Source: Betaproteobacteria bacterium SG8_39
GTDB lineage: Bacteria > Pseudomonadota > Gammaproteobacteria > Burkholderiales > SG8-39
Assembly (NCBI GenBank): GCA_001303445.1
Contig: LJTQ01000015.1
Span: 1-34,356 of the forward strand
Direction of reading: 5' to 3'
DNA length: 34,356 bases
Shown piece by piece: positions 8,888 through 16,702 of the stretch; the stretch's first letter is position 1, and each line of letters opens with the position of its first letter. Below the pieces are notes generated by a model. That model was given only the letters and a program-made list of their open reading frames with translations, made no database searches and was not told the origin of the DNA. A program made the translations under genes and the position numbers.

Positions 8888-10257
8888 AGGTACCCGCAGA
8901 GATCTTTCGCGCCTACGACATCCGCGGCATCGTCGGCAAGACGCTCACGCCGGCGGTGGTGCACGCCGTCGGCCAGGCGCTCGGCTCGCTCGGGCGCGAG
9001 CGCGGCGCAGCGACCTTCGCGCTCGGGCGCGACGGTCGCCACTCCGGGCCGATGCTGCTCGACGCGCTCGCGGCCGGGCTCACCTCGGCCGGCGCCGACG
9101 TCATCGACCTCGGCATGGCGCCGACGCCGGTCACCTACTTCGCCGCCTTCCACCTCGGCTGCGCGAGCTGCGTGTCGGTCACCGGCAGCCACAATCCGCC
9201 CGATTACAACGGCCTCAAGATGGTCGTCGGCGGCACCACGCTCGCCGGCGACGAGATCCAGCGCCTGCGCGAACGCATCGAGAACGACGACGTGGCGAGC
9301 GGCGCGGGCAAGCGCTCGCAGGCCGAGGTGATCGACGCCTACGTGCAGCGCATCGTCGGCGACGTCAGGCTGGCGCGCGGCATGAAGATCGCGGTCGACT
9401 GCGGCAACGGCGTCGCCGGGATGGTTGCGGCGCGCCTGTTCCGCGCGCTCGGCTGCGAGGTCGAGGAACTGTTCTGCGAGGTCGACGGCAGCTTTCCGAA
9501 CCACCACCCGGACCCCTCGCACCTGGAGAACCTCGCCGACCTGATCGCCGCGCTGCGGCGCGGCGGCGCCGAGCTCGGCTTCGCCTTCGACGGCGACGGC
9601 GACCGCCTCGGCGTGGTCACGCACGACGGCGAGGTGATCTTCCCCGACCGCCAGCTGATGCTGTTCGCCGCCGACGTGCTGGCGCGCAACCCGGGCGCGC
9701 AGATCATCTACGACGTGAAATCGACGCGCCTGCTCGCGCCCTGGATCGAGCGCCACGGCGGCGAGCCGGTGATCTGGAAGACCGGGCACTCGTTCATCAA
9801 GGCCAAGCTCGCCGAAACCGGCGCGCCGCTCGCCGGCGAGATGTCCGGTCACACCTTCTTCAAGGAGCGCTGGTACGGCTTCGACGACGCGCTGTACGCC
9901 GGCGCGCGACTGCTCGAGATCGTCTCGCAGACGCCCGACGCCAACGCGACGCTGAAGGCGCTGCCGAACGCGCCCTCGACCCCCGAGCTGCAATGGAAGC
10001 TCGAAGAGGGCGAGCCGCATGCGCTGGTCGAAAAGCTCCAGGCGGCCAAGCCCTTCCCGAACGCCGAACGGGTGCTGACGATCGATGGCGTGCGCGCCGA
10101 GTACAAGGACGGCTTCGGCCTGGCGCGCGCCTCGAACACCACGCCGGTGGTCGTGCTGCGCTTCGAGGCCGAGACCGACGCGGCGCTCAAGCGCATCCAG
10201 GAAGAGTTCCGCAGCGCGCTCGCGCCGCTCAAGCCCGAGGCGCCGCTGCCGTTCTAG
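8884..10257 (+). CDS. Phosphomannomutase/phosphoglucomutase
   Basis: 457 aa; EIFRAYDIRGIVGKTL, CVSVTGSHNPPDYNGLKMV, FAFDGDGDRLGVV, GEMSGHTFFKERWYGFDDALYAG; ATGA overlap with upstream gene. Confidence 0.95.
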   Translation: MKVPAEIFRAYDIRGIVGKTLTPAVVHAVGQALGSLGRERGAATFALGRDGRHSGPMLLDALAAGLTSAGADVIDLGMAPTPVTYFAAFHLGCASCVSVTGSHNPPDYNGLKMVVGGTTLAGDEIQRLRERIENDDVASGAGKRSQAEVIDAYVQRIVGDVRLARGMKIAVDCGNGVAGMVAARLFRALGCEVEELFCEVDGSFPNHHPDPSHLENLADLIAALRRGGAELGFAFDGDGDRLGVVTHDGEVIFPDRQLMLFAADVLARNPGAQIIYDVKSTRLLAPWIERHGGEPVIWKTGHSFIKAKLAETGAPLAGEMSGHTFFKERWYGFDDALYAGARLLEIVSQTPDANATLKALPNAPSTPELQWKLEEGEPHALVEKLQAAKPFPNAERVLTIDGVRAEYKDGFGLARASNTTPVVVLRFEAETDAALKRIQEEFRSALAPLKPEAPLPF

Positions 10258-10287
10258 GCGTCCGGCCGACGAACGGCCGGCGGACGC
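10258..10287 (+). terminator. GC-rich inverted repeat after the phosphohexomutase gene (possible terminator, no T-tract)
   Basis: GCGTCCGGCCG-ACGAA-CGGCCGGCGGACGC immediately 3' of the stop codon; 3-nt bulge. Confidence 0.35.
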
Positions 10288-10374
10288 GCCGCGCCGCGTG
10301 ACTTAATTGACAGCCTGCCGCCGCAGGGGTCGCCTATAGTGGGTGGCGTCACCGACGCCAGGGAAAGGCCCGCC

Positions 10375-10572
10375 ATGAAAACGCTGATCGCGATCGCCCT
10401 CGCCGCTGCGCTCGCCGGCTGCGGCGTAGAGACCGCCAGCACCGCGGCGACCGCCGCCGCGCTGAAGAAGCAGGAGCTGCAGCAGGGTCAGAACAGCATG
10501 CAGCGCGCGCAGCAGAACATCGACAGCGCGATGCAGCAGGCGCAGCAGCGCGCCGCAAACGCCGACCGCTAG
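10375..10572 (+). CDS. Small Ala/Gln-rich putative lipoprotein
   Basis: 65 aa: MKTLIAIALAAALAGCGVETASTAATAAALKKQELQQGQNSMQRAQQNIDSAMQQAQQRAANADR; LAGC lipobox. Confidence 0.7.
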   Translation: MKTLIAIALAAALAGCGVETASTAATAAALKKQELQQGQNSMQRAQQNIDSAMQQAQQRAANADR

Positions 10573-10643
10573 GCGCGCGCCCCCGGGACGGCGGCGCGCG
10601 CAACGCCAACCATGCCGACGCCCGTTTCTTTTTCCGCGCCGCC

Positions 10644-11477
10644 TCAGGCGGCCGAGGCCCCCAGCCGCTTGCGGTAGCGCGACAGGTCCTGCAGCGTGCG
10701 GATCGGCGCGTCGAGCAGCTTCGACAGGTTGAGCAGGATCATGTCGATGACCTTCTTCTCCCAGTCGCGGTCGAAGCGGATCTGCTCGCTCAGCCAGCGC
10801 TCGAGCCACTCGGGATCGGGCAGCCGGCTCTGCACCGTGTCGTGCGGGAACAGCGTCTCGTTGACGTGCAGGTTGGTGGGATGCAGCGGCTTGCCGCTGC
10901 GCATGCTCGCGGCCATCAGCACGCCCATCTTGGCGAACGCGGCCCGCGCCTGGTCGCCGAGGCGCTCGATGGCGCGCTTCATGTACTGCAGATAGGCACC
11001 GCCGTGGCGCGCCTCGTCGCGCGACAGCAGCGTGTAGATCGCGCGGATCACCGGCTCGCTGTGCCACTCGGCGGCGCAGCGGTACCAGTGGTTGAGCCGG
11101 ATCTCGCCGCAGAAGTGCAGCATCAGGGTCTCGAGCGGCGGCGCCGGATCGAAGGCGAAGCGCACGGCGTGCAGCTCGGCTTCCGTGGGCGCGAGCTCGG
11201 GCCGAAAGCGCCGCAGGTACTCGATCAGCGCGAGCGCGTGCTTCTGCTCCTCGAAGAACCACACCGACATGAAGGCCGAGAAGTCGCTGTCGTCGAGGTT
11301 GTCGCGCAGGAACATCTCGGTTGCCGGCAGCGCGGCCCACTCGGTGATGGCGTTCATCTTGACAGTGAGCGCCTGCTCGTCGGACAGGCGCGCGCCGTCG
11401 AACGCGGCCCAGGGCACGTCGTCCTCCATGTTCCAGCGCACGCGTTCGAGCGACTTGAAGATCTCGGGATAAAGCAT
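10644..11477 (-). CDS. Ferritin-like / acyl-ACP-desaturase-like di-iron protein
   Basis: 277 aa from ATG 11477; FFEEQKHALALIEYLRRF (EExxH) and SRDEARHGGAYLQYM (DExxH) di-iron motifs in helices. Confidence 0.75.
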   Translation of the reverse strand: MLYPEIFKSLERVRWNMEDDVPWAAFDGARLSDEQALTVKMNAITEWAALPATEMFLRDNLDDSDFSAFMSVWFFEEQKHALALIEYLRRFRPELAPTEAELHAVRFAFDPAPPLETLMLHFCGEIRLNHWYRCAAEWHSEPVIRAIYTLLSRDEARHGGAYLQYMKRAIERLGDQARAAFAKMGVLMAASMRSGKPLHPTNLHVNETLFPHDTVQSRLPDPEWLERWLSEQIRFDRDWEKKVIDMILLNLSKLLDAPIRTLQDLSRYRKRLGASAA

Positions 11478-11559
11478 CGCGGGTCTCGGACCAGTCAAAC
11501 CGCCGCGATGGTAACAAGCATTGGCGCCGCGCGTTCGCACCGGCGCCGGGCCGCGAGAC

Positions 11560-12477
11560 TCAGCCGCGCGCAGCCACGTGCTGCGCCCGCCAGCGGTCGA
11601 GCGCCGCGCTGACCTGGTCGAGTCCGCCAAGCGCCTGGATGCCCTTCGCCGCGCGCTTGAGCCGCGCCGCGCCCGCCCCGCCGCACCACAGCGCGACGGC
11701 GCCCGGCAGCTGCGCGCGCAGCAAGCGAACGCTTTCTCCGACCTGCGCGGCCGAGGCATTGGCGCTGATCGAGAGCGCGACCACGTCCGCCTTCTGCGCG
11801 ATCGCCGCCGCGACAATATCGCGCAGCGGGGTCTGCGTGCCGAGCGAGACGCACTGCGCGCCCTCCAGCGTCGCCATCGCCTCCGCCATCAGCAGGCCGA
11901 GGCCGTGGCGCTCGTCGGGCAGCGTCGTCATGAGGATGCGCGGCGGGCCGGCGCTTGCGCCGAGCTGCGCGATCGCCTGGCGCAGCACCGCCTGCAGCAC
12001 CTCGGTCAGCAGGTGCTCCTCGTAGACCTGCAGCTCGCCGCGCGTCCAGGCGTCGCCGACCTGCACCGTGAGCGGCGCGACCGTGTCGAGCACGAAGCGC
12101 TTGACGCCGTCGCGCATCAGCACCTGGGTGAGCTCGCGGCGCAGCTCCGCGGCCTGGTGGGTCTTCAACAGGAACAGCGCAAGGTCGTGCAGCGCGCTGC
12201 GCGGCGGCGCCTCGCCGGCGCCTTCCTCGGCGAGCGCCTGCAGCGCCGCGGCGTCGAGCTTGAGCAGGCGCCCGGGGCGCAGGCCGCGATCCATCAGGCG
12301 CTTGACGACGCGCAGCTGCGCGACCTGCGCCTCGGGGTAAAGACGATCGCCGCTGGCATCGCGATCGGGCTGCGGAAAGCCGTAGCGCCGCTCCCAGACG
12401 CGCAGGGTGTCCTTGGGCAGGCCGGTTTCGCGTTCGACGGCGGCGATCGGCATCAGGTGGTCGGGTCCAGATTGCAT
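11560..12477 (-). CDS. MerR-family regulator with cobalamin-binding domain (LitR/CarH-like)
   Basis: 305 aa; MerR HTH (PIAAVERETGLPKDTLRVWERRYGFPQPDRDASGDRLY); W-x9-EH (WTRGELQVYEEH) and E-x-H-x-x-G (ERHGLG) B12-binding motifs. Confidence 0.88.
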   Translation of the reverse strand: MQSGPDHLMPIAAVERETGLPKDTLRVWERRYGFPQPDRDASGDRLYPEAQVAQLRVVKRLMDRGLRPGRLLKLDAAALQALAEEGAGEAPPRSALHDLALFLLKTHQAAELRRELTQVLMRDGVKRFVLDTVAPLTVQVGDAWTRGELQVYEEHLLTEVLQAVLRQAIAQLGASAGPPRILMTTLPDERHGLGLLMAEAMATLEGAQCVSLGTQTPLRDIVAAAIAQKADVVALSISANASAAQVGESVRLLRAQLPGAVALWCGGAGAARLKRAAKGIQALGGLDQVSAALDRWRAQHVAARG

Positions 12478-12478
12478 A

Positions 12479-12491
12479 TTGTCCTAGACAA
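12479..12491. promoter_or_regulatory. Candidate operator 1, inverted repeat TTGTC-CTA-GACAA
   Basis: Direct reading of the divergent intergenic region; 5-bp perfect arms, 4 bp upstream of a TTGACA -35. Confidence 0.6.
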
Positions 12492-12495
12492 AATG

Positions 12496-12524
12496 TTGAC
12501 AAACTCTGAAAACGCCATCATTAT
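12496..12524 (+). promoter_or_regulatory. Candidate sigma70 promoter for the FAD oxidoreductase operon
   Basis: TTGACA (12496-12501), 17-bp spacer, CATTAT (12519-12524). Confidence 0.6.
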
Positions 12525-12548
12525 CCGCCATGATATTGTTTTTGTCCA
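12520..12548 (-). promoter_or_regulatory. Candidate sigma70 promoter for the MerR/B12 regulator gene
   Basis: Minus strand TGGACA (12548-12543), 17-bp spacer, GATAAT (12525-12520). Confidence 0.6.
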
Positions 12549-12554
12549 GGACAA
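12542..12554. promoter_or_regulatory. Candidate operator 2, inverted repeat TTGTCC-A-GGACAA
   Basis: Perfect 6-bp arms around a single central base; overlaps the minus-strand -35. Confidence 0.6.
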
Positions 12555-12557
12555 CTA

Positions 12558-12848
12558 ATGATCCGTCCGATCTGCGTTTCGCTGCTTGCTGCCCTCGCCG
12601 GGCCCGTGCTCGCGGGCCATCCCTCCCACCCGCAACCGGGCCCGTCGGGGGCGGCAGCCGCGTTCGCATTCCTCATCGAGGCGCATCACCTGGCCAGCGG
12701 CGGCAGCGGGCTGCTGCCGCTGCGCCTTGCGCCAGCGCCGCGGCGCTCGCGCCTGTGCCTGCCGGGCCGGGAGGCGGATACCGCCGGCGTTGGCCCCGTC
12801 ATCCCAGACCGCTCGACCGACGCGCGCCTCGCGCGCCTCGCGGTCTGA
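12558..12848 (+). CDS. Putative small secreted protein, first ORF of the operon
   Basis: 96 aa; AGGA 6 nt before ATG; signal-peptide-like N-terminus MIRPICVSLLAALAGPVLAGHPSHP; high G/C at third codon positions. Confidence 0.45.
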   Translation: MIRPICVSLLAALAGPVLAGHPSHPQPGPSGAAAAFAFLIEAHHLASGGSGLLPLRLAPAPRRSRLCLPGREADTAGVGPVIPDRSTDARLARLAV

Positions 12849-12868
12849 GCCGCAAGGCGGGTCAGCGC

Positions 12869-14200
12869 ATGCGCATCGCCGTCGTCGGATCGGGGATCTC
12901 GGGTCTCGCCACCGCCTGGCTGCTCGCCGAGCGCCACGCGGTCACGCTGTTCGAAGCGGCCGCGCGCCCCGGCGGCCACACCCACACGGTCGAGGTGACG
13001 CTCGACGGCGTGTCGCACGGCGTCGACACCGGCTTTCTGGTGTTCAACCACAAGACCTATCCCAACCTCGTCGCCCTGTTCCGGCAGCTCGGCGTGCCGA
13101 CCGCGGCAAGCGAGATGAGTTTCAGCCTCTCGCTCGAGGCACCGCACATCGAATGGTCCGGCGACAACCTCGACACGCTGTTCGCGCAGCGCCGCAACCT
13201 GCTGCGACCGGCGTTCCTGCGCATGCTGCGCGACGTGCTGCGCTTCAACCGCGAAGCGGCGCAGGACGCGCAAGCGCCGCAGGCCGCCGACGCGACGCAA
13301 TCGCTCGGTGCCGTTCTCGCCCGCCGCGGCTACAGCGCCGAGTTCCGCGACTGGTACCTGCTGCCGATGGCCGCGGCGATCTGGTCCTGCCCGACGCGCA
13401 GCATGCTCGAGTATCCCTTCGCCAGCTTCGCGCGCTTTTTCCGCAACCACGGCCTGCTCGAGCTGACCGACCGGCCGCAATGGCTGACCGTCGCCGGCGG
13501 CGCACGCCAGTACGTCGACCGCCTGCTCGCACGGCTGCGCGACGTGCGCCTCGCCACGCGCGTGCTGCGCGCGCGGCGCGACGCCAGCGGCGTGACGCTC
13601 GATTTCGTGCACAACGCGCCGGGCCTGCCGCGCGGCAGCGAGCGCTTCGACGCGCTGGTGCTCGGCTGCCACAGCGACCAGGCACTGCAGATCCTCGGCG
13701 TGCAGGCGAGCGGCGCGGAGCGCGCGCTGCTCGAGGCGATTCCCTACCAGCCGAACCGCGCCGTGCTGCACACCGACGCGGCGTTGCTGCCGCGCAACCG
13801 GCGCCTGTGGTCGGCCTGGAACTACAGCGCCGGTGCCGACGGGCCCGACGGCCGCGCGGTCGGCGTGCACTACCTGATCAACAAGCTGCAACCGCTGCCG
13901 TTCAGCGCGCCCGTGGTGGTCTCGCTCAACCCGCATCGCGAGCCGGCGCCGGAGGCGGTCATTGCCGAGTTCGACTATGCGCACCCGGTGTTCGACGCGC
14001 GCTCGGCCGATGCGCAGGCTGCACTGGCGGGCCTGCAGGGCGTCAACCGCACCTGGTTCTGCGGCGCCTGGACGCGCTACGGGTTTCACGAAGACGGGCT
14101 GCGCTCGGCGCTCACGGTGGCGAACGCCCTGGGCGTCCGCGCGCCCTGGCAGGCGGCAGCGCAGACGCCGCCCGCGGACCGCCAGTTGGAGGCGGCGTGA
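12869..14200 (+). CDS. FAD-dependent oxidoreductase (amine-oxidase/desaturase-like)
   Basis: 443 aa; MRIAVVGSGISGLATAWLLAERHAVTLFEAAARPGGHTHT Rossmann motif; C-terminal FCGAWTRYGFHEDGLRSALTVANALG. Confidence 0.92.
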   Translation: MRIAVVGSGISGLATAWLLAERHAVTLFEAAARPGGHTHTVEVTLDGVSHGVDTGFLVFNHKTYPNLVALFRQLGVPTAASEMSFSLSLEAPHIEWSGDNLDTLFAQRRNLLRPAFLRMLRDVLRFNREAAQDAQAPQAADATQSLGAVLARRGYSAEFRDWYLLPMAAAIWSCPTRSMLEYPFASFARFFRNHGLLELTDRPQWLTVAGGARQYVDRLLARLRDVRLATRVLRARRDASGVTLDFVHNAPGLPRGSERFDALVLGCHSDQALQILGVQASGAERALLEAIPYQPNRAVLHTDAALLPRNRRLWSAWNYSAGADGPDGRAVGVHYLINKLQPLPFSAPVVVSLNPHREPAPEAVIAEFDYAHPVFDARSADAQAALAGLQGVNRTWFCGAWTRYGFHEDGLRSALTVANALGVRAPWQAAAQTPPADRQLEAA

Positions 14201-14964
14201 ACGCACCGCGCGCGGAGCTGCTGCTCGGCACGGTCATGCACCGGCGCCTGCGTCCGGTGGAGAACCGTTTCGCCTACGGCGTGTACTTCCTGCGCATCCC
14301 GCTCACGCGCCTGGACTCGATGCGTGGTCCGCTGCTGTCGATCAACCGCTGGAACCTGCTGAGCTTCGATTTTCGCGATTACGGCGCGCGCGACGGCTCG
14401 CATCCGCTCGCCTGGATCCGTGATCTGCTCGCCCGCGAAGGGCTTGCGGCCGCCGATGGCGAGATCTGGCTGCATACGTTTCCGCGCGTACTCGGCTACG
14501 TCTTCAACCCGGTGAGCTTCTGGTTCTGCGAGGACCGCGCGGGGCGCACGCGCGCGATCCTCGCCGAGGTCAGCAACACCTTCGGCGAGCGGCACGGCTA
14601 CCTGCTGGCGCAGCCCGAGGGTCAGCCGATCACCCCGGGCCAGACGCTCACCACGCGCAAGCAGTTCCACGTCTCGCCGTTCTGCACGCTGTCCGGTGGC
14701 TACCGCTTCCGCTTCCTCACAAAGAACGGCCAGCGCATCGCACGCATCGACTATGCGGACGAGGCAGGCCCGCTGCTGCTCACCAGCCTTTCCGGCAAGG
14801 CAACGCCGCTATGCAGCAGCGCGATCCTGCGCGCACTGCTGCGCTACCCGCTGCTGACGTTCGGCGTCATCGCCCGCATCCACTGGCAGGCGCTCAAGCT
14901 TTGGATCAAGCGCGTGCCGTTCCATTCCAAGCCCGCCCTGCCGCTGGAAGAGGTGACGCGATGA
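14197..14964 (+). CDS. DUF1365 family protein
   Basis: 255 aa from GTG (GTGA overlap); GTVMHRRLRPVENRFAYGVYFLRIPL, FPRVLGYVFNPVSFWFCED, EVSNTFGERHGY. Confidence 0.92.
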   Translation: MNAPRAELLLGTVMHRRLRPVENRFAYGVYFLRIPLTRLDSMRGPLLSINRWNLLSFDFRDYGARDGSHPLAWIRDLLAREGLAAADGEIWLHTFPRVLGYVFNPVSFWFCEDRAGRTRAILAEVSNTFGERHGYLLAQPEGQPITPGQTLTTRKQFHVSPFCTLSGGYRFRFLTKNGQRIARIDYADEAGPLLLTSLSGKATPLCSSAILRALLRYPLLTFGVIARIHWQALKLWIKRVPFHSKPALPLEEVTR

Positions 14965-16157
14965 ACAGCACCGCCCTGTCACGCGCGGCGCTGCCGATGG
15001 CCGCGCGCGCCGTGCTGAAGGCGCTGGAGCGCCTCGCGCATGGCCGCCTGCAACTCACGCTGCCGGACGGCGCGACGCTCGATTTCGGGCCGGGCGGCGC
15101 CGCCGCGCACATCGACGTGCGCGACTGGCGCGCGTTCCACCGCATCCTGATTTCGGGCGACATCGGCTTCGCCGAAGGCTGGATCGACGGCGACTGGACC
15201 AGCAGCGACCCGGCCGGACTGCTGAGCCTGCTCGCGCGCAACCGCGCCGCGCTCGACGGCGCGATCTACGGCAGCTGGGTCGGCCGCGTGACGCACGGTC
15301 TGCTGCACGCGCTGCGCGCCAATACCCGGCGGGGCGCGCGGCGCAACATCGCCGCGCACTACGACCTGGGCAACGACTTCTACCGCCTCTGGCTCGACCC
15401 CGGCATGACCTATTCGAGCGCGCTGTTCGAGGGCGATGCAACACGCGGCCTGGAGCAGGCGCAGACGGCGAAGCTCGAGCGCATCCTGCAGCGCCTCGCG
15501 GCACCGGCGGGCAGCCACGTGCTCGAGATCGGCTGCGGCTGGGGCAGCTTCGCCGAGCGCGCCGCGCGGCGCGGCCTGCGCGTGAGCGGGATCACGCTGT
15601 CGCGCGAGCAACTGGCCTACGCGCGCAGCCGCGTCGCGCAGGCCGGCCTCGGCCACCATGTGCGTCTCGAGCTGCGCGATTACCGCGACCTGCATGCGCG
15701 CTACGACGCCGTGGTCTCGATCGAAATGCTGGAAGCCGTGGGCGAACGCTGGTGGCCGACGTACTTCGCCAAGCTCGCGGCCTGCCTGCCGCGCGGCGGG
15801 CGGGCGCTGCTGCAGTCGATCGTCATCGACGACGCGCTGTTCGCGCGCTACCGCCAGGGCAGCGATTTCATCCGCGAGCGCATCTTCCCCGGCGGCATGC
15901 TGCCCAGCCTGCCGCGGATGCAGGCCGAGGCGGCGCGCGCCGGACTCGAGGTCGTCGAGACGCAGGCCTTCGGCGCCGACTACGCGCGCACGCTGGCGCT
16001 GTGGCGCGAGCGCTTCGTCGCGGCGCAGCCGCGGCTGCGTGCGCTCGGCTTCGACGCGCGCTTCGAGCGGATGTGGATGTTCTACCTGGCCTACTGCGAA
16101 GCGGGCTTTCTCGCCGGCTCGACCGACGTCGTCCAAGTTCTGCTGCGGAGGTCGTGA
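14961..16157 (+). CDS. Cyclopropane-fatty-acid-synthase-family SAM-dependent methyltransferase
   Basis: 398 aa; NIAAHYDLGNDFYRLWLDPGMTYSSALFEG, VLEIGCGWGSFAERAARRG, SIEMLEAVG, ERIFPGGMLPS, FGADYARTLALWRERF; ATGA overlap. Confidence 0.93.
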   Translation: MNSTALSRAALPMAARAVLKALERLAHGRLQLTLPDGATLDFGPGGAAAHIDVRDWRAFHRILISGDIGFAEGWIDGDWTSSDPAGLLSLLARNRAALDGAIYGSWVGRVTHGLLHALRANTRRGARRNIAAHYDLGNDFYRLWLDPGMTYSSALFEGDATRGLEQAQTAKLERILQRLAAPAGSHVLEIGCGWGSFAERAARRGLRVSGITLSREQLAYARSRVAQAGLGHHVRLELRDYRDLHARYDAVVSIEMLEAVGERWWPTYFAKLAACLPRGGRALLQSIVIDDALFARYRQGSDFIRERIFPGGMLPSLPRMQAEAARAGLEVVETQAFGADYARTLALWRERFVAAQPRLRALGFDARFERMWMFYLAYCEAGFLAGSTDVVQVLLRRS

Positions 16158-16699
16158 TGCGCACGGTCCTAAGCGTGGTGCTTTTCGCGCTGGCGGCGGT
16201 GACTGCGCCGGCGGGCGCAGTCACCGAGCTTGCGCGGGCGCCGAAAACGCCGGCTCCGCCCGCAGGCTATGCGCTGCAGCCCGTCGGCCAGGGCACGCTC
16301 ACCTGGTTCGGCCTGCACATCTACGACGCCGCGCTGTGGGCGCCGAACGAGGCAGTCGATTTCGAACGGCCGTTCGCCCTGGTGCTGCGCTACGCACGCT
16401 CGCTCGACGGCGCATCGGTCGCCGCGCGCTCGATCGAGGAGATCGAACGTCTCGGCGCGGGCAGTGCCGCGCAGCGCGTGGCCTGGGGCGCGCTTCTGCG
16501 CTCGACCGTGCCCGATGTCGAGGCGGGTGACCAGATCGCCGCCGTGCACCGGCCCGGCTGGGGCGCGCGCTTCTACCTCAACGGGCGGCTGCTGGCCGAG
16601 ATCGCGGACCCCGCGTTCTCGCGCGCATTTTTCTCGATCTGGCTCGACCCGCGCACCCGCGTGCCCGAGCTGCGCGCCGCGCTGATCGGCGCGCACTAG
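16157..16699 (+). CDS. Chalcone-isomerase-like periplasmic protein
   Basis: 180 aa with signal peptide; GYALQPVGQGTLTWFGLHIYDAALWAP ... FSIWLDPRTRVPELRAALIG; TGATG overlap. Confidence 0.8.
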   Translation: MRTVLSVVLFALAAVTAPAGAVTELARAPKTPAPPAGYALQPVGQGTLTWFGLHIYDAALWAPNEAVDFERPFALVLRYARSLDGASVAARSIEEIERLGAGSAAQRVAWGALLRSTVPDVEAGDQIAAVHRPGWGARFYLNGRLLAEIADPAFSRAFFSIWLDPRTRVPELRAALIGAH

Positions 16700-16702
16700 C
16701 GC

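Noticed and set aside
12586-14964. 792-aa plus-strand ORF over the FAD oxidoreductase
   Set aside because: Only its 3' part (from 14197) is real coding sequence, the DUF1365 gene; the rest is an Arg-rich out-of-frame reading of the oxidoreductase.
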